Positions 1 to 9,400 of a stretch of 64,000 nucleotides of DNA are shown piece by piece. Position 1 is the first letter of the stretch. Each line of letters starts with the position of its first letter. The notes under the pieces were generated by a model. That model did not search any database. It was not told the DNA's origin and saw only the letters and a list, made by a program, of their open reading frames with translations. Origin of the DNA: an uncultured Clostridia bacterium (GTDB taxonomy: Bacteria; Bacillota; Clostridia; UBA1381); assembly GCA_947631235.1 (NCBI GenBank), contig CANRKO010000012.1:1-64000 (forward strand). The letters are read 5' to 3'. The translations under genes and the position numbers were made by a program.

Positions 1-45
1 CCGCAAAAACAAAAAATGTACCGAAAACGCCCGCAAACCGCATAG

Positions 46-2337
46 GTATCGCATACTTCCCATAATACGACTTATACCTTCACCATGCCGGCGCAAGATG
101 TCACTGTTTCTGCCACTTTTGAGGAAGAAGGACCGACGTATACCGACAACGAATATCTTATCGGTTCAGCCGATGAGCCGTACAACTTCAAGAACGGCGA
201 AAGCGACGGATGGACGGCAAACGGAAATAGCAACACCACCTATGTTACAGACGGCGGTGACGATCATCCGACATACGCCAATCTGAAACACACCTATACC
301 AGCAAAAAATCATTCTATTATATAAAGTCCTTTGAGCAGCAGTCCACAGTGGGTGCGGCTGAAATGAAATTCGATTATATGCCCGTAGACGGTGACCTTT
401 CACTGGAGTTGACGAATGAAACCAACACAGCTTGGAATACAGATTTCACATTTGCAAATCTGAGCGCCAATGGTATTAAGTGCGGAGGAACACAAATAGC
501 ATCATCTCTGTCAACGTCGGCATGGACAACGATTGACGTTATACTTGATTTCGATCTCGGAACGGCGACATTTACCGTGGGTGACGCAAAGCCGGTAACG
601 GCGGTATTGCCCGCACACGGTAACGGTAACAACTTCCAAACGAACAACATTGTTACACCCGCGCAGTATCAAGTAGTAAGATTTGTTCACGGCGATTCAA
701 ACAGCGCAGAGGCAAAGCTTACAAATGTAACGTATAAAACTCTCACGAGAACCAGCGAACTTGAAAACAGAACACTTACCGTAGAGAACGCCGATTCAGA
801 GTTGGGTAAGGCATATATAGGCTCTGAGGGAACTCTTACAAAGAGTGTCGCGCAGTCGTCAACCGTTACCGCAACAGCACAGGCTAATGCAGGCGCACGC
901 TTTATAAAGTGGACTTCTTCAGATTCCGATATCGGTACAGAAGCAACAATCACAAGAAGAATGTATGCGGACGAAACGATTAAGGCGCATTTTGCAAAGC
1001 TCTATAACATCACCGTAAATGAGTTTAAAGACGACGGCGATGCCACTATGGGTGCAATTACCGTAGACCAGAGTAAGACCAACGCTGTCGAGGGCGAAGA
1101 AGTAAAGATAACGGTTGCAGCCGAACCGGGTTATGTATACACGCCGGAAAGTTTGAAGGTAACGTACCAGAATGAGGGCGAAAAGCAAGTAACTCTTAAA
1201 CCGGCAGATACTACAAATGAAGGTGAATATACATTTGAAATGCCCGCATACGATGTAACCGTATCGGCTGAATTCACCAAGAATACAAAGCAGGCTGTTT
1301 CGTTAACGTTAGTGTATACAACTGACGGCACTCAATCGGGTACAGAGATTGCACGTAAAGAGGTTATTACAGCCGACAGTCAGGAGAAATATAAAGGCGA
1401 CACTGTATCTGTTGAAGAAATAAAGGACGAGTGGAAAGCAACACAGACAAAAACCTCGTCCAACAATAAATATAAGGTTTATCCTTATGTGTCAGGACTT
1501 GATACGGAAATTCAATTAAATGATGAAGCAGGAAATAATATTCATTATGTTAAGGTTTCCGACGACGACCAGCAAGAATACTATTATTACGAGGACTTTG
1601 AAGGTACCGCGCCCGCTACCAATTCGGGAGCACTTGAAAGAGATGACAATGACGTTACCTTCAACTCTGTAAATGATCGTACGACAGTAGGCGGCGTTCA
1701 GGCTTATGTTGGATTTAAAGCGGAAAGTGGAAATACCTTTGCCGGCGCAACACAAGGATTTGGTTCGGGAGGAAGAACATTTTTTGCTAAATTCAATGAT
1801 ATGAATATAGATTCTGAGACATATACTGTTGAAATGGACGTCAGCCTCCGAAGCGCACAAGCTGATAGTAAAGCATCGCAATTTTCTGTTGTGACGGCAG
1901 ATCCAACAACAACTCATAAAGGAAATACAAATTATCCTTGGGTAACTGCAAATTATTTGTTTGTTGCTGCCGCGCCGCAGGGATCTGATATTTGGACGCT
2001 TGGAAAAACAGATGATCAAACTTTAGCTACCGCTGAAAACAAAGAATCTTCGAGTGGAGATATAGCACTGAAGCTTGCCGCAGCAACTGCCGGAAACAGC
2101 AGCAGTACAGGCGCTGAATTGAATACGCTCAAGCCCGCTGCTAACTTCACACATATTAAGCTTGAAGTTACTGCAGACAGCACAACCGTCACTATATCTG
2201 AAGGCGATAGCCAAATTTACACCGGAACATCGCCAACTAACGGTACCGGCAAAGTCATGGGACTGGTGTTTATGATGGGACGTTCAAGAGGCGGTATTGC
2301 AATCGATAACATCAAGGTTTATCCTACAACAGAGTAA
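46..2337 (+). CDS. Secreted LamG-like / InlB-type repeat protein, 5'-truncated
   Basis: This is the C-terminal part of a large extracellular protein. The reading frame is open from 46 after an in-frame TAG at 43-45, and the first Met is at 85. Sequence just upstream of 85 still matches the paralogue at 3421-11574 (NTTYTFTMP followed by SATFEEE), so the true start lies outside the window or the 5' end is damaged. Counting from Met 85, residues ~20-220 look like a jelly-roll (laminin G/concanavalin-like) domain and ~230-400 are two bacterial repeat (InlB B-like) domains ending in motifs such as DVTVSAEF. A LVYTTDG/KYKVYPYVSGLD domain follows at ~405-500, and a final jelly-roll starting YYYYEDFEG covers ~500-750. 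There is no SLH, dockerin or sortase signal. The role is probably glycan binding at the cell surface. No catalytic motif was recognised. Confidence 0.75.
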   Translation, partial: VSHTSHNTTYTFTMPAQDVTVSATFEEEGPTYTDNEYLIGSADEPYNFKNGESDGWTANGNSNTTYVTDGGDDHPTYANLKHTYTSKKSFYYIKSFEQQSTVGAAEMKFDYMPVDGDLSLELTNETNTAWNTDFTFANLSANGIKCGGTQIASSLSTSAWTTIDVILDFDLGTATFTVGDAKPVTAVLPAHGNGNNFQTNNIVTPAQYQVVRFVHGDSNSAEAKLTNVTYKTLTRTSELENRTLTVENADSELGKAYIGSEGTLTKSVAQSSTVTATAQANAGARFIKWTSSDSDIGTEATITRRMYADETIKAHFAKLYNITVNEFKDDGDATMGAITVDQSKTNAVEGEEVKITVAAEPGYVYTPESLKVTYQNEGEKQVTLKPADTTNEGEYTFEMPAYDVTVSAEFTKNTKQAVSLTLVYTTDGTQSGTEIARKEVITADSQEKYKGDTVSVEEIKDEWKATQTKTSSNNKYKVYPYVSGLDTEIQLNDEAGNNIHYVKVSDDDQQEYYYYEDFEGTAPATNSGALERDDNDVTFNSVNDRTTVGGVQAYVGFKAESGNTFAGATQGFGSGGRTFFAKFNDMNIDSETYTVEMDVSLRSAQADSKASQFSVVTADPTTTHKGNTNYPWVTANYLFVAAAPQGSDIWTLGKTDDQTLATAENKESSSGDIALKLAAATAGNSSSTGAELNTLKPAANFTHIKLEVTADSTTVTISEGDSQIYTGTSPTNGTGKVMGLVFMMGRSRGGIAIDNIKVYPTTE

Positions 2338-2393
2338 TCTCACTTTCCAAAATTCCATATAAAAAGGAACACCCTTCGGGGTGTTCTTTTTTT
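2335..2393 (+). repeat. Left arm of ~58-bp inverted repeat (stop codon, 3' UTR, terminator)
   Basis: From the TAA stop through the terminator T-run, this stretch is the reverse complement of 3367-3423, with only two one-base homopolymer length differences. The arms flank about 1 kb containing the amidase gene and the toxin-antitoxin locus. Confidence 0.9.
2361..2393 (+). terminator. Rho-independent terminator of the truncated surface gene
   Basis: An eight-base-pair stem GAACACCC/GGGTGTTC with a TTCG tetraloop is followed by seven T residues. The preceding A-tract makes it potentially bidirectional. Confidence 0.9.
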
Positions 2394-2398
2394 GAGCG

Positions 2399-2427
2399 TA
2401 TGACCCCCTCGGAGAGGGGGGTCATAC
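2399..2427. repeat. Dispersed palindrome (TATGACCCCCTC type)
   Basis: A palindrome around TATGACCCCCTC and GAGGGGGGTCATA. Related copies lie at 11771-11819 and 19600-19626, all intergenic. Confidence 0.6.
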
Positions 2428-2452
2428 GTGCGCGGACGAACTCCGAGCGTTT

Positions 2453-2941
2453 TTACTGCTCGCCGACATCGACAATATGAATAGGCCGCATATCGACGTA
2501 GTTGTACGTTGACAGCGGGCGGCAGTTCGCGTCGTAGGAGTTTGCGGCGACGAGAATACCTGACGGGGTATTGTTGCCCGCGTCAACAACGACGGGGCTG
2601 TGGTCGAAACGCGTACCCTCGTCGAATTTAAGCTGAATAATATCGCCGTCGCGTATTCCGTCAAGCCCCGTCACACGCCCGCGCGGCCCCGCGCCGCGGT
2701 TCGTGGTCAGAAAGCGGTAAAGCTCGTCTACGCCCGTCCACGCGGGAGCGCGGTTGTTTAAAGAAATGTAGTACCAGCCGTAAATCGGCGTGTAGTTCAT
2801 CACGCCGCTGCCCGCGTACAGGCATTGCGACGCGAAGTTTGTGCAGTTGCCGCCGAGGTCGGAGAAGTCGAAGTATTCCGGATTGCGCCGGTACGCCCAC
2901 TCGTTCGCGTACGCGACCGCCGCGGCTCTGTTATATTCCAT
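2453..2941 (-). CDS. Amidase_6-type putative amidase
   Basis: A 162-residue protein matching the putative amidase domain family (Amidase_6), a papain-like Cys/His fold that occurs alone in many Clostridia and Bacilli. The expected nucleophile lies in GGNCTNFASQ (Cys33) and the catalytic His in FDHSPVVV (His114); DGDIIQL at ~98-104 is also typical. There is no signal peptide, transmembrane segment or cell-wall binding domain, so the protein appears cytoplasmic unless it is released by lysis. The start ATG follows GGGAGG at a good distance. The gene stands alone between the inverted repeat arms, divergent from the toxin locus. Its substrate is unknown; cleavage of peptidoglycan-like peptides is an inference from the fold. 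Confidence 0.8.
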   Translation of the reverse strand: MEYNRAAAVAYANEWAYRRNPEYFDFSDLGGNCTNFASQCLYAGSGVMNYTPIYGWYYISLNNRAPAWTGVDELYRFLTTNRGAGPRGRVTGLDGIRDGDIIQLKFDEGTRFDHSPVVVDAGNNTPSGILVAANSYDANCRPLSTYNYVDMRPIHIVDVGEQ

Positions 2942-3033
2942 GGCTATCCTCCCTTTCCTTTTTTTTGTGCTATTATATTATGCCGGATTGCGCGGTTTGG
3001 ATAGTGGTATACATTACAAATAAATGACAAATA

Positions 3034-3063
3034 TAGACAAAATCGGTGTCGATGTGGTATAAT
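3034..3063 (+). promoter_or_regulatory. Sigma-A promoter of the small toxin gene
   Basis: TAGACA at 3034-3039, an 18-base spacer, and TATAAT at 3058-3063. Transcription would start near 3070, giving a ~65-nt leader before the toxin ATG. Confidence 0.75.
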
Positions 3064-3133
3064 GTACGAGTAATATTACATAGCATCGGGTTGTAAGGGC
3101 GGTTTGTCACTCTCTGAATAAGGGGGTGATTTT

Positions 3134-3208
3134 ATGGACATGAATTTACTTATTCAGTTGGTAATGTTAATTATCATTCTTGAAATAATTCGTAACATAA
3201 AAAAATAG
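3134..3208 (+). CDS. Small hydrophobic type I toxin-like / holin-like peptide
   Basis: A 24-codon ORF (MDMNLLIQLVMLIIIL, ending RNIKK) with a very strong Shine-Dalgarno (AGGGGGTG, 3121-3128) five bases before the ATG. The peptide is a single membrane helix with a basic C-terminus, the pattern of Fst/TxpA-like type I toxins often annotated as putative holin-like toxin in Firmicutes. The DNA following the stop (GCCGCCCC, then GGTGACGGCTATTT) resembles the overlap region of such loci. A convergent promoter at 3291-3319 would produce an antisense RNA overlapping the 3' end. Expected action is membrane insertion when the antisense RNA is lost. The identification rests on layout and composition rather than on a specific motif. 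Confidence 0.7.
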   Translation: MDMNLLIQLVMLIIILEIIRNIKK

Positions 3209-3284
3209 CCGCCCCAACTGCCATAGGTGACGGCTATTTAGCTAAAACTTAAGGCAAACCGCCTTTAATGCGGATCCTTTCTAT
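3203..3284 (-). ncRNA. Putative antisense antitoxin RNA
   Basis: A perfect promoter on this strand (3291-3319) would start transcription near 3284. An intrinsic terminator, stem AAATAGCCGTC/GGCGGCTATT followed by seven T residues, ends at about 3201. The ~80-nt RNA contains no ORF and overlaps the end of the toxin mRNA including its stop codon, as in Fst/RNAII and TxpA/RatA-type systems. The exact ends are inferred. Confidence 0.65.
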
Positions 3285-3290
3285 GTATAT

Positions 3291-3319
3291 ATTATACCAC
3301 ACCCGACCGTGAATGTCAA
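3291..3319 (-). promoter_or_regulatory. Consensus sigma-A promoter of the antisense RNA
   Basis: On the minus strand, TTGACA (3314-3319), a 17-base spacer and TATAAT (3291-3296): a perfect consensus promoter and one of the strongest in the window. Confidence 0.85.
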
Positions 3320-3340
3320 GCGGAAGGGTGTGGTTTTTTA

Positions 3341-3364
3341 TGGGCGAACCGTATTCGCCCCTAC
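3341..3364. repeat. Solo GGGCGAA...TTCGCCCCTACG palindrome
   Basis: This matches the short palindromic unit that also starts the composite repeats at 11821 and 18028. Confidence 0.6.
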
Positions 3365-3366
3365 GC

Positions 3367-3397
3367 AAAAAAGAACACCCCGAAGGGTGTTCCTTTT
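3367..3397 (-). terminator. Rho-independent terminator of the 2717-residue protein gene
   Basis: The same GAACACCC-TTCG-GGGTGTTC hairpin as at 2361-2393, followed by six T residues on the minus strand. Confidence 0.9.
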
Positions 3398-3423
3398 ATA
3401 TGGAATTTTGGAAAGTGAGATTA
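3367..3423 (-). repeat. Right arm of ~58-bp inverted repeat
   Basis: Reverse complement of 2335-2393. It covers the terminator, the 3' UTR and the stop codon of the 2717-residue protein gene. Confidence 0.9.
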
Positions 3424-6400
3424 TTTTACAACGATGTTAGCTATACCGGTTGCACCGAGTGATCTATTTGCCGTAGTTGAGAATCCCAAGAATCCTGTAA
3501 CATCCGTATTCTGGAAATCAACTTCTTCGGAGAGCAACTGCGTATCACTGTTATTTTTATCCTTTATCGTAACGGTTGCTTTATGTGTTGTCATATTTAA
3601 AACAGCCGTTACATTAAGTAAGTGATAACCATAGTCCTTACTTTGATAGTGTCCGTTCGTAGCATCTGCACTTTTATTAATCGTTGCTGTCGCTTTACTT
3701 TCGTCCGTATTTCCATTCAAGTACAAGTTGTCCGTATCCTTCTCGTTGGATATAGTAATTATCGGCTTGTTGCCTGTGCCGAGAATAGCTACGCTTGCGT
3801 CAGGCTTACGACCGGCTGAATTACATTTTGCCAACTTTACATCAAAGCTCACATTAACAGCCGTTTCACCTGCGGCAACTTCACTTTCAAGAACAGATGT
3901 GGCAGTAACAGCATTTTTATTGAATGTTTGTAACAGCTTCAGAACCTGACTTGAACCAAATGAAGTATCTGTGCCAACAGATAATGTACCATCAGCCTCA
4001 CTATAGGTCCATGCTCCAACGCCGCCTGTGAAATCTTCATAGTAATAATACTCTGTATCATCACCTGTAACGGTTACATAAACTGTGTTTTTACCTGCGC
4101 TATCAAGCGAGATTGTATCATCAAGTCCGCTCTGATATTTATATACTTTAAACTTCGAGCCTGAAGATGTTACTTGCTGAGTTGCTTTCCACTCTGCCTT
4201 AACATCAATAGAATCACCCTGATACTTGCCTTCGCTTTCAGGCACTACTTCTACCTCTTTAACTTGACCATTTGAGCTGCCATCAGTCGTATAAACAAGC
4301 GTCAGAGAAGCAGGTTGCTGATTATTTGCTTCAAGAGTCTTTTCGATTGTACCGCCAACTGTTACGGCTTCGCCTTCAACACCTTCATATGTTTCGGTTC
4401 TTTCTATTGTGTACGTATAATTTCCCGGAAGGAGTTTTATACTTTCCGATCCTGTAAGCTGCTGGTCAGCGATAGTTACTTCCACGGTTTCATCTAATTC
4501 TGCCTCGTCCTCAGTCAGTTTATTAGTAGGTGTTCCTTTAATCTTTACAGGAACCTTAACTTCACCGCTTGCGATTGACGGCAATGTAATGCTGAACGTG
4601 GTATTCTGATACGGAATAACATCAAACGCAAGTGTTACTGTTTTGTCCTCATCGCTTACAGCCGCAATCGTAGGCGTACTGTCACCTGCACTGTAGATGT
4701 ATCTCTTAGTCTTAGGTGATTCGTCCTCAAAATTTGCGGTCTTTGCTGCCGAAACCGTATACGGAAGCGTTTTTACTGCCGTATTATCTGTTTCAGAGTT
4801 CTTAACTTCCGTTTCAGGATTTGCCTTGTCAACGTACTTGATATCTACGCTTGCAGCCTCTCCCGGAATGATGTATACCTTGATATTATCAATGCATACA
4901 CTCTTATGATTTAGATACGTATAAAATTCAAGCCCTGTAATGTAGTTTACATCATCATGCAGATATGCTGTACTACCCTTATTGTCGGCATTGCTCGCAA
5001 CAACCTTTCCGTCGGTGTCGGTTACGGTATAAGTAAGTGCTTTTGTTTTATAATCTACCGAAACAACTGTATGTAACCATTTCTTAACTTCCATTTGGCT
5101 GGAGTGATTTTGAGCTACAAAAGCATTACCCTTGTTCATACCTTGCTGGAACAGAACACCGGTATCGTTTAAGTCCTTAGATGTAGCCGTATCATCATGT
5201 CTTACATTTCCGTCGAACAGATAAAGGTTTGTTCTATCGCCTGTGTCGTTGAAGTACGAATCATACTCAACCTTAATTGCGGTAGCGTTATCTACCTTAT
5301 CCGAGAAGTCCAGAACAGCCTTAACATATCCATTGCCGCCGTTATGGGCAGACATAAGCTGTTCGACTTTGTTGCCTTCATTTGATGTATCGGGATCGTC
5401 AACAACATCCCAGTCATTGCCTTCATCATTTCCGCTGTTTGACGACATTCTGCTCTTTCCGACAAATTGCTTTGTTGCGCCGTCCGCTTGATAATCGTAG
5501 TTGTATACCAGCTTCATCGTAACGGCGCCGACCTTATTCGACGTGATTACATTGTTGTCAGCCGCATAATCCTCACCGGCATATGTAACCTTTACGTAAA
5601 CGTACTTGTCAACATCGTCAGCCGCGAGCGTGTATGTGTTTTCTGTTTCGCCGACGATTTCTGTACCGTCGCTTGATCCGTCGTTAGCCCTGTACCACTG
5701 ATAACTCATACCTGTTCCGGGAAGCGGAGTTCCGTCTGCGTTTGCCGTAACTGTGGCTGTAAGTTCCGTTCCGATTTCCGTCTTTGAACCGTCAACAGTT
5801 ACATTAAATGTGTCGGCAAAATTCGGTTTCGCTTCCTCCTCAAAAGTGGCAGAAACACTGACATCTGAGGCGGGCATGGTGAAGGTATAAGTCGTATTAT
5901 CGGAAACATCTGCTACCTGCGTGAAGTCGCTAACACCGTCTGCTGACAAATAATTACCATCAGCAGGAACTTTATAGCCCTTCGTTGCCGCAGCCTTTAC
6001 GTAAACAGTTGTGCCTGCAGCTACACCGGTAAGATTATCCTGAGGATCAGAGGTAAGACCATCCTTAGTCTTTGAGAATTTGAGTGTACCGCCTGTCAGT
6101 GCTGCAGCACCTACCGGGTAAACTACCGCATCTGTCCACTTAACTGTAATCGTGAATGTCGGACCGTCCTGGAATGCAAGATAATACTTGAAATCATCAT
6201 TGCTATACGTAGCGCCCTTGTCGTTTATCTCCTGAGCAAGATTATCCCAGAAGCCGTCCCAGTAGTTTGCGCCTGTCTTTATCAGGAAACCTTGACCTTC
6301 CGACACCCAGTTCTCCGAAGGAGCTACCTTTGCGAAGTATACCTTTTTGCTATCCTTATCGTATGTTTCGGGGTATGTAACTCCCACGCCGTACCAGTAG

Positions 6401-9400
6401 CCAAGCTTACTTTGACCGTTCATATGTGCCTTAATATTGGCAATATCAAGCGTGTACTCATTGTCGCCGCTGCCCTTAGTAAGCTGTAACGTGCCGTTTG
6501 CGGCATCGAGAGTCTTTGCCGAAAGTGTGATCGGCTTAGTTACCTTAAAGCCTGCATCGCTGAAGTTAAGGATAATTCTGTCGCCGATCTCTTCCTCGCC
6601 TGCAACAGAGAATAGCTGGAACATACCGCTGATACCTGCCGTGGCCGGCTTATAGAACGCGATACCGTAGTACTTTGTATTCGTTACGTCAAGTACAGCT
6701 ACGTCCTTCAATTCCGTAGTCGCGCTCACGCCATCAAGCGCGGTCTTAACAGCCTGCTCGTTTTCGCCGCTTACGATAGCTACCTTTGTAGCCGACTTAA
6801 CCGGAGGAGTAAGCTTTACTGCAGCATACGCTTTATTGTCGCTGAGTGTTTCCGCATTACCGCTAACGGTATACTTCACATAACCGGTCTCACTCGTGTC
6901 TGCGGAAGCGAGGTCAATCGTGCCGAGATCTTCAGCCTTTGTATTCGGGGGAAGTGTCTCACCAACCGTGTTTGAGGTGTCGAGATTGCCTGTTACACCC
7001 GTATCGTCGCCGGCAACAGGCTCTTTCATAAGTTCGATACCGCTCAAATCAACGGTGTACTTTGTCGGAGTCTTTTTGTTGCCGTCTGTGTCTTCCTCGT
7101 CAACCCAGATTACAAGTCTTTGATCACCCGTAGTATACTGGGTAAGAGCCGCATCGTCAAGCGTAAATACAACGTTGGTTGTAGTGCCTTCCGTTACCTT
7201 TTCGTAGTTATACTTATCCGTATCACTTCCGGTTACATCTTTGTACGTCTTACCGCCGCCGATATTGTTTGTAACGTAAATTTCAGTATTTGTCGAAACA
7301 TTCAGCTTGATCGGGAGGTAATAACCCTTTCCGCCGCCGCCGAATCCGCTATAATCTTCCTTATTCAAGAGTATTCCCGCGGGTTTGATTGTATTACCCT
7401 CGACACTTACCGTATAGTTTTTAACAAGGTCTTGCGCCTTAACGGTACTATCACCGAAGAATGTATCTTCAGCCGCAGGAGCCTCCGCATCGCCTGCCGC
7501 AAGTCCGGAAGAAGTTTCCGTACCGCCGCTCGCTGTTTCCAGTTCAAGTGCGCTAATGTCGAGCGTAACGGTCACGGGAGCATACTGTTCTTTATCGCCA
7601 TCGTTATCAACGGTGATTGTAATGCCCTTGTTCTTATCCGCCGAGTTGACAGCAGTAAGGAAGTAAACGATATAACTTCCGTCTGCATTCTTTTTGCCGT
7701 CTACTGTTCCCTCTGTGGTAAGCGCAAGAATGTCCGAACCGGAAACCCTGCCCGGATCGTCGATAGCTGTCTCAACATAGCCGTCCGCTGTCATGTTCGC
7801 GTCAACCTTAACGCCGTATGCGATAAAGTTGCCGGTTTCTTCTGCACCAAATCCGAGACCCGCAGCGGTCGCCCACTTCAGCTTACCTGTAGCCGCATTA
7901 GCTGTAATTTCTACGTTTTCGTTGAAGTTTGAAACCGTAAGCGACTCTGTGAGATTTACAGTGCCGTCAAGCTTTTCGGATGCAGCTGTCGACTTCGGCT
8001 GGTCTGCGCATGTAATTTTTGATACATCAATCGTGTAGCAGTAAACCTGCACGTTGCTGCCGCCGATTTCCTTAACCTTTACGAAGAAGTACGGGTCAGC
8101 AACGTCATTGCTCGCGTCTACGTAGTAGCCTACGAGTTCCTTTGTGTCACTTTCGTCATATTGACCGACTGTCGCCATTGCATCGGGAACTTTTGTGTTA
8201 TCATTTGACTTTGTAATTTCGGTAATCTCGTAATTTGCGGGAGCCGCAACCGTAAAGCCTACCCAGTTACCCCATGTGCCGTTGCCGTTCTGCGACCATG
8301 CAACTGTAGCATGACCGTCAGCGTTCTTAAGCTTAACCGTCGCTGTCTTGTATACGCCGGTAGCAGTGCCGGTAGTGTATGTAACATCGCCGTCAAGCGC
8401 GTACTCTTCTGATGTGCCTGCCGCAACTACCGGGTCATTGAGTACCGGTGCGGGCTTATCTTCCGTGGTAATCGTTACATTACCTGCGGGCATTTTGAAT
8501 GTGCCGTCGGTAACCGTAACTTCCGTTGCAGCATCGCCGTATGTAACCTTAACTATCTTTTCTGCGGGCGCGGTAACCTTAATCGGTGTGCCTTCCGTTA
8601 CACCCTCGGTCGGAATCGTTGTTACTGTGCAGCCGTCTCCGCCATTGTTTGTTATTGTGTATCTTGCCGGAGCATCGCCCTTTGTATCCGTAGCGGAATA
8701 CATGATAAAGTTATCTACAGTATCAACCTGAGTCTTACCGGGTCTGAAGTAGATTGTCTGAACCTTATCTCCCGTGTAGGGGTTAGCGGTGTTTTCGAAC
8801 GAAACGTCTATGGGCGTACCGCCGTTTACGGTAACAGTCACCTTCTGGTTTTCCTTCGCAACCGTATTGTCTATTTCCATCTTAACATGGTAAACAGTGT
8901 TTGTATCGGTCATGCCGAGCTTTGAGAGGTCTATTCCAACGCCATAACTCTTACCTTTATTGCCGCCCTGCGTCCAGTTCGGAGCATCATCGTCCGTAGA
9001 TACAAAGTAAATCTGGCTTCCGTTGTTGCCGCTCGCTGTGCCTGTTGTTGAAGTATAGTCAAACTCAACCGTCAGGTTATCGGGAGCATCCGCAACCTTT
9101 GAATAGTGCGAACCAAAGTAAGCGTTGTTGCCGCTGTTTGTGGTCGTCATGGAAATTCTGCCGCCTGCTATCGTTGCCGAACCGTTACCATTGTTCTGGA
9201 ACCATGTGGTCGGAACTGTAGCCGCACTGAATGTCTCATACTCAACCGCTGTCGGTGTCGGAGGAGTTACAGACTTATCGCCTGTTGTAACAGTTAATGT
9301 TACATCCTCGTCGGGCATGGTGAATGTGTACGTCTTAGCGTCGGTGTCACCAACCGCTGCTACAGTCGCATTGATTGATGTCGGCGCCCATGTAACCGAC

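Noticed and set aside
7120-7932. 270-codon ORF on the + strand
   Set aside because: It lies antisense within the 2717-residue secreted protein gene, has no ribosome site and encodes a Cys/Arg-rich product with no family features; it is a shadow frame.
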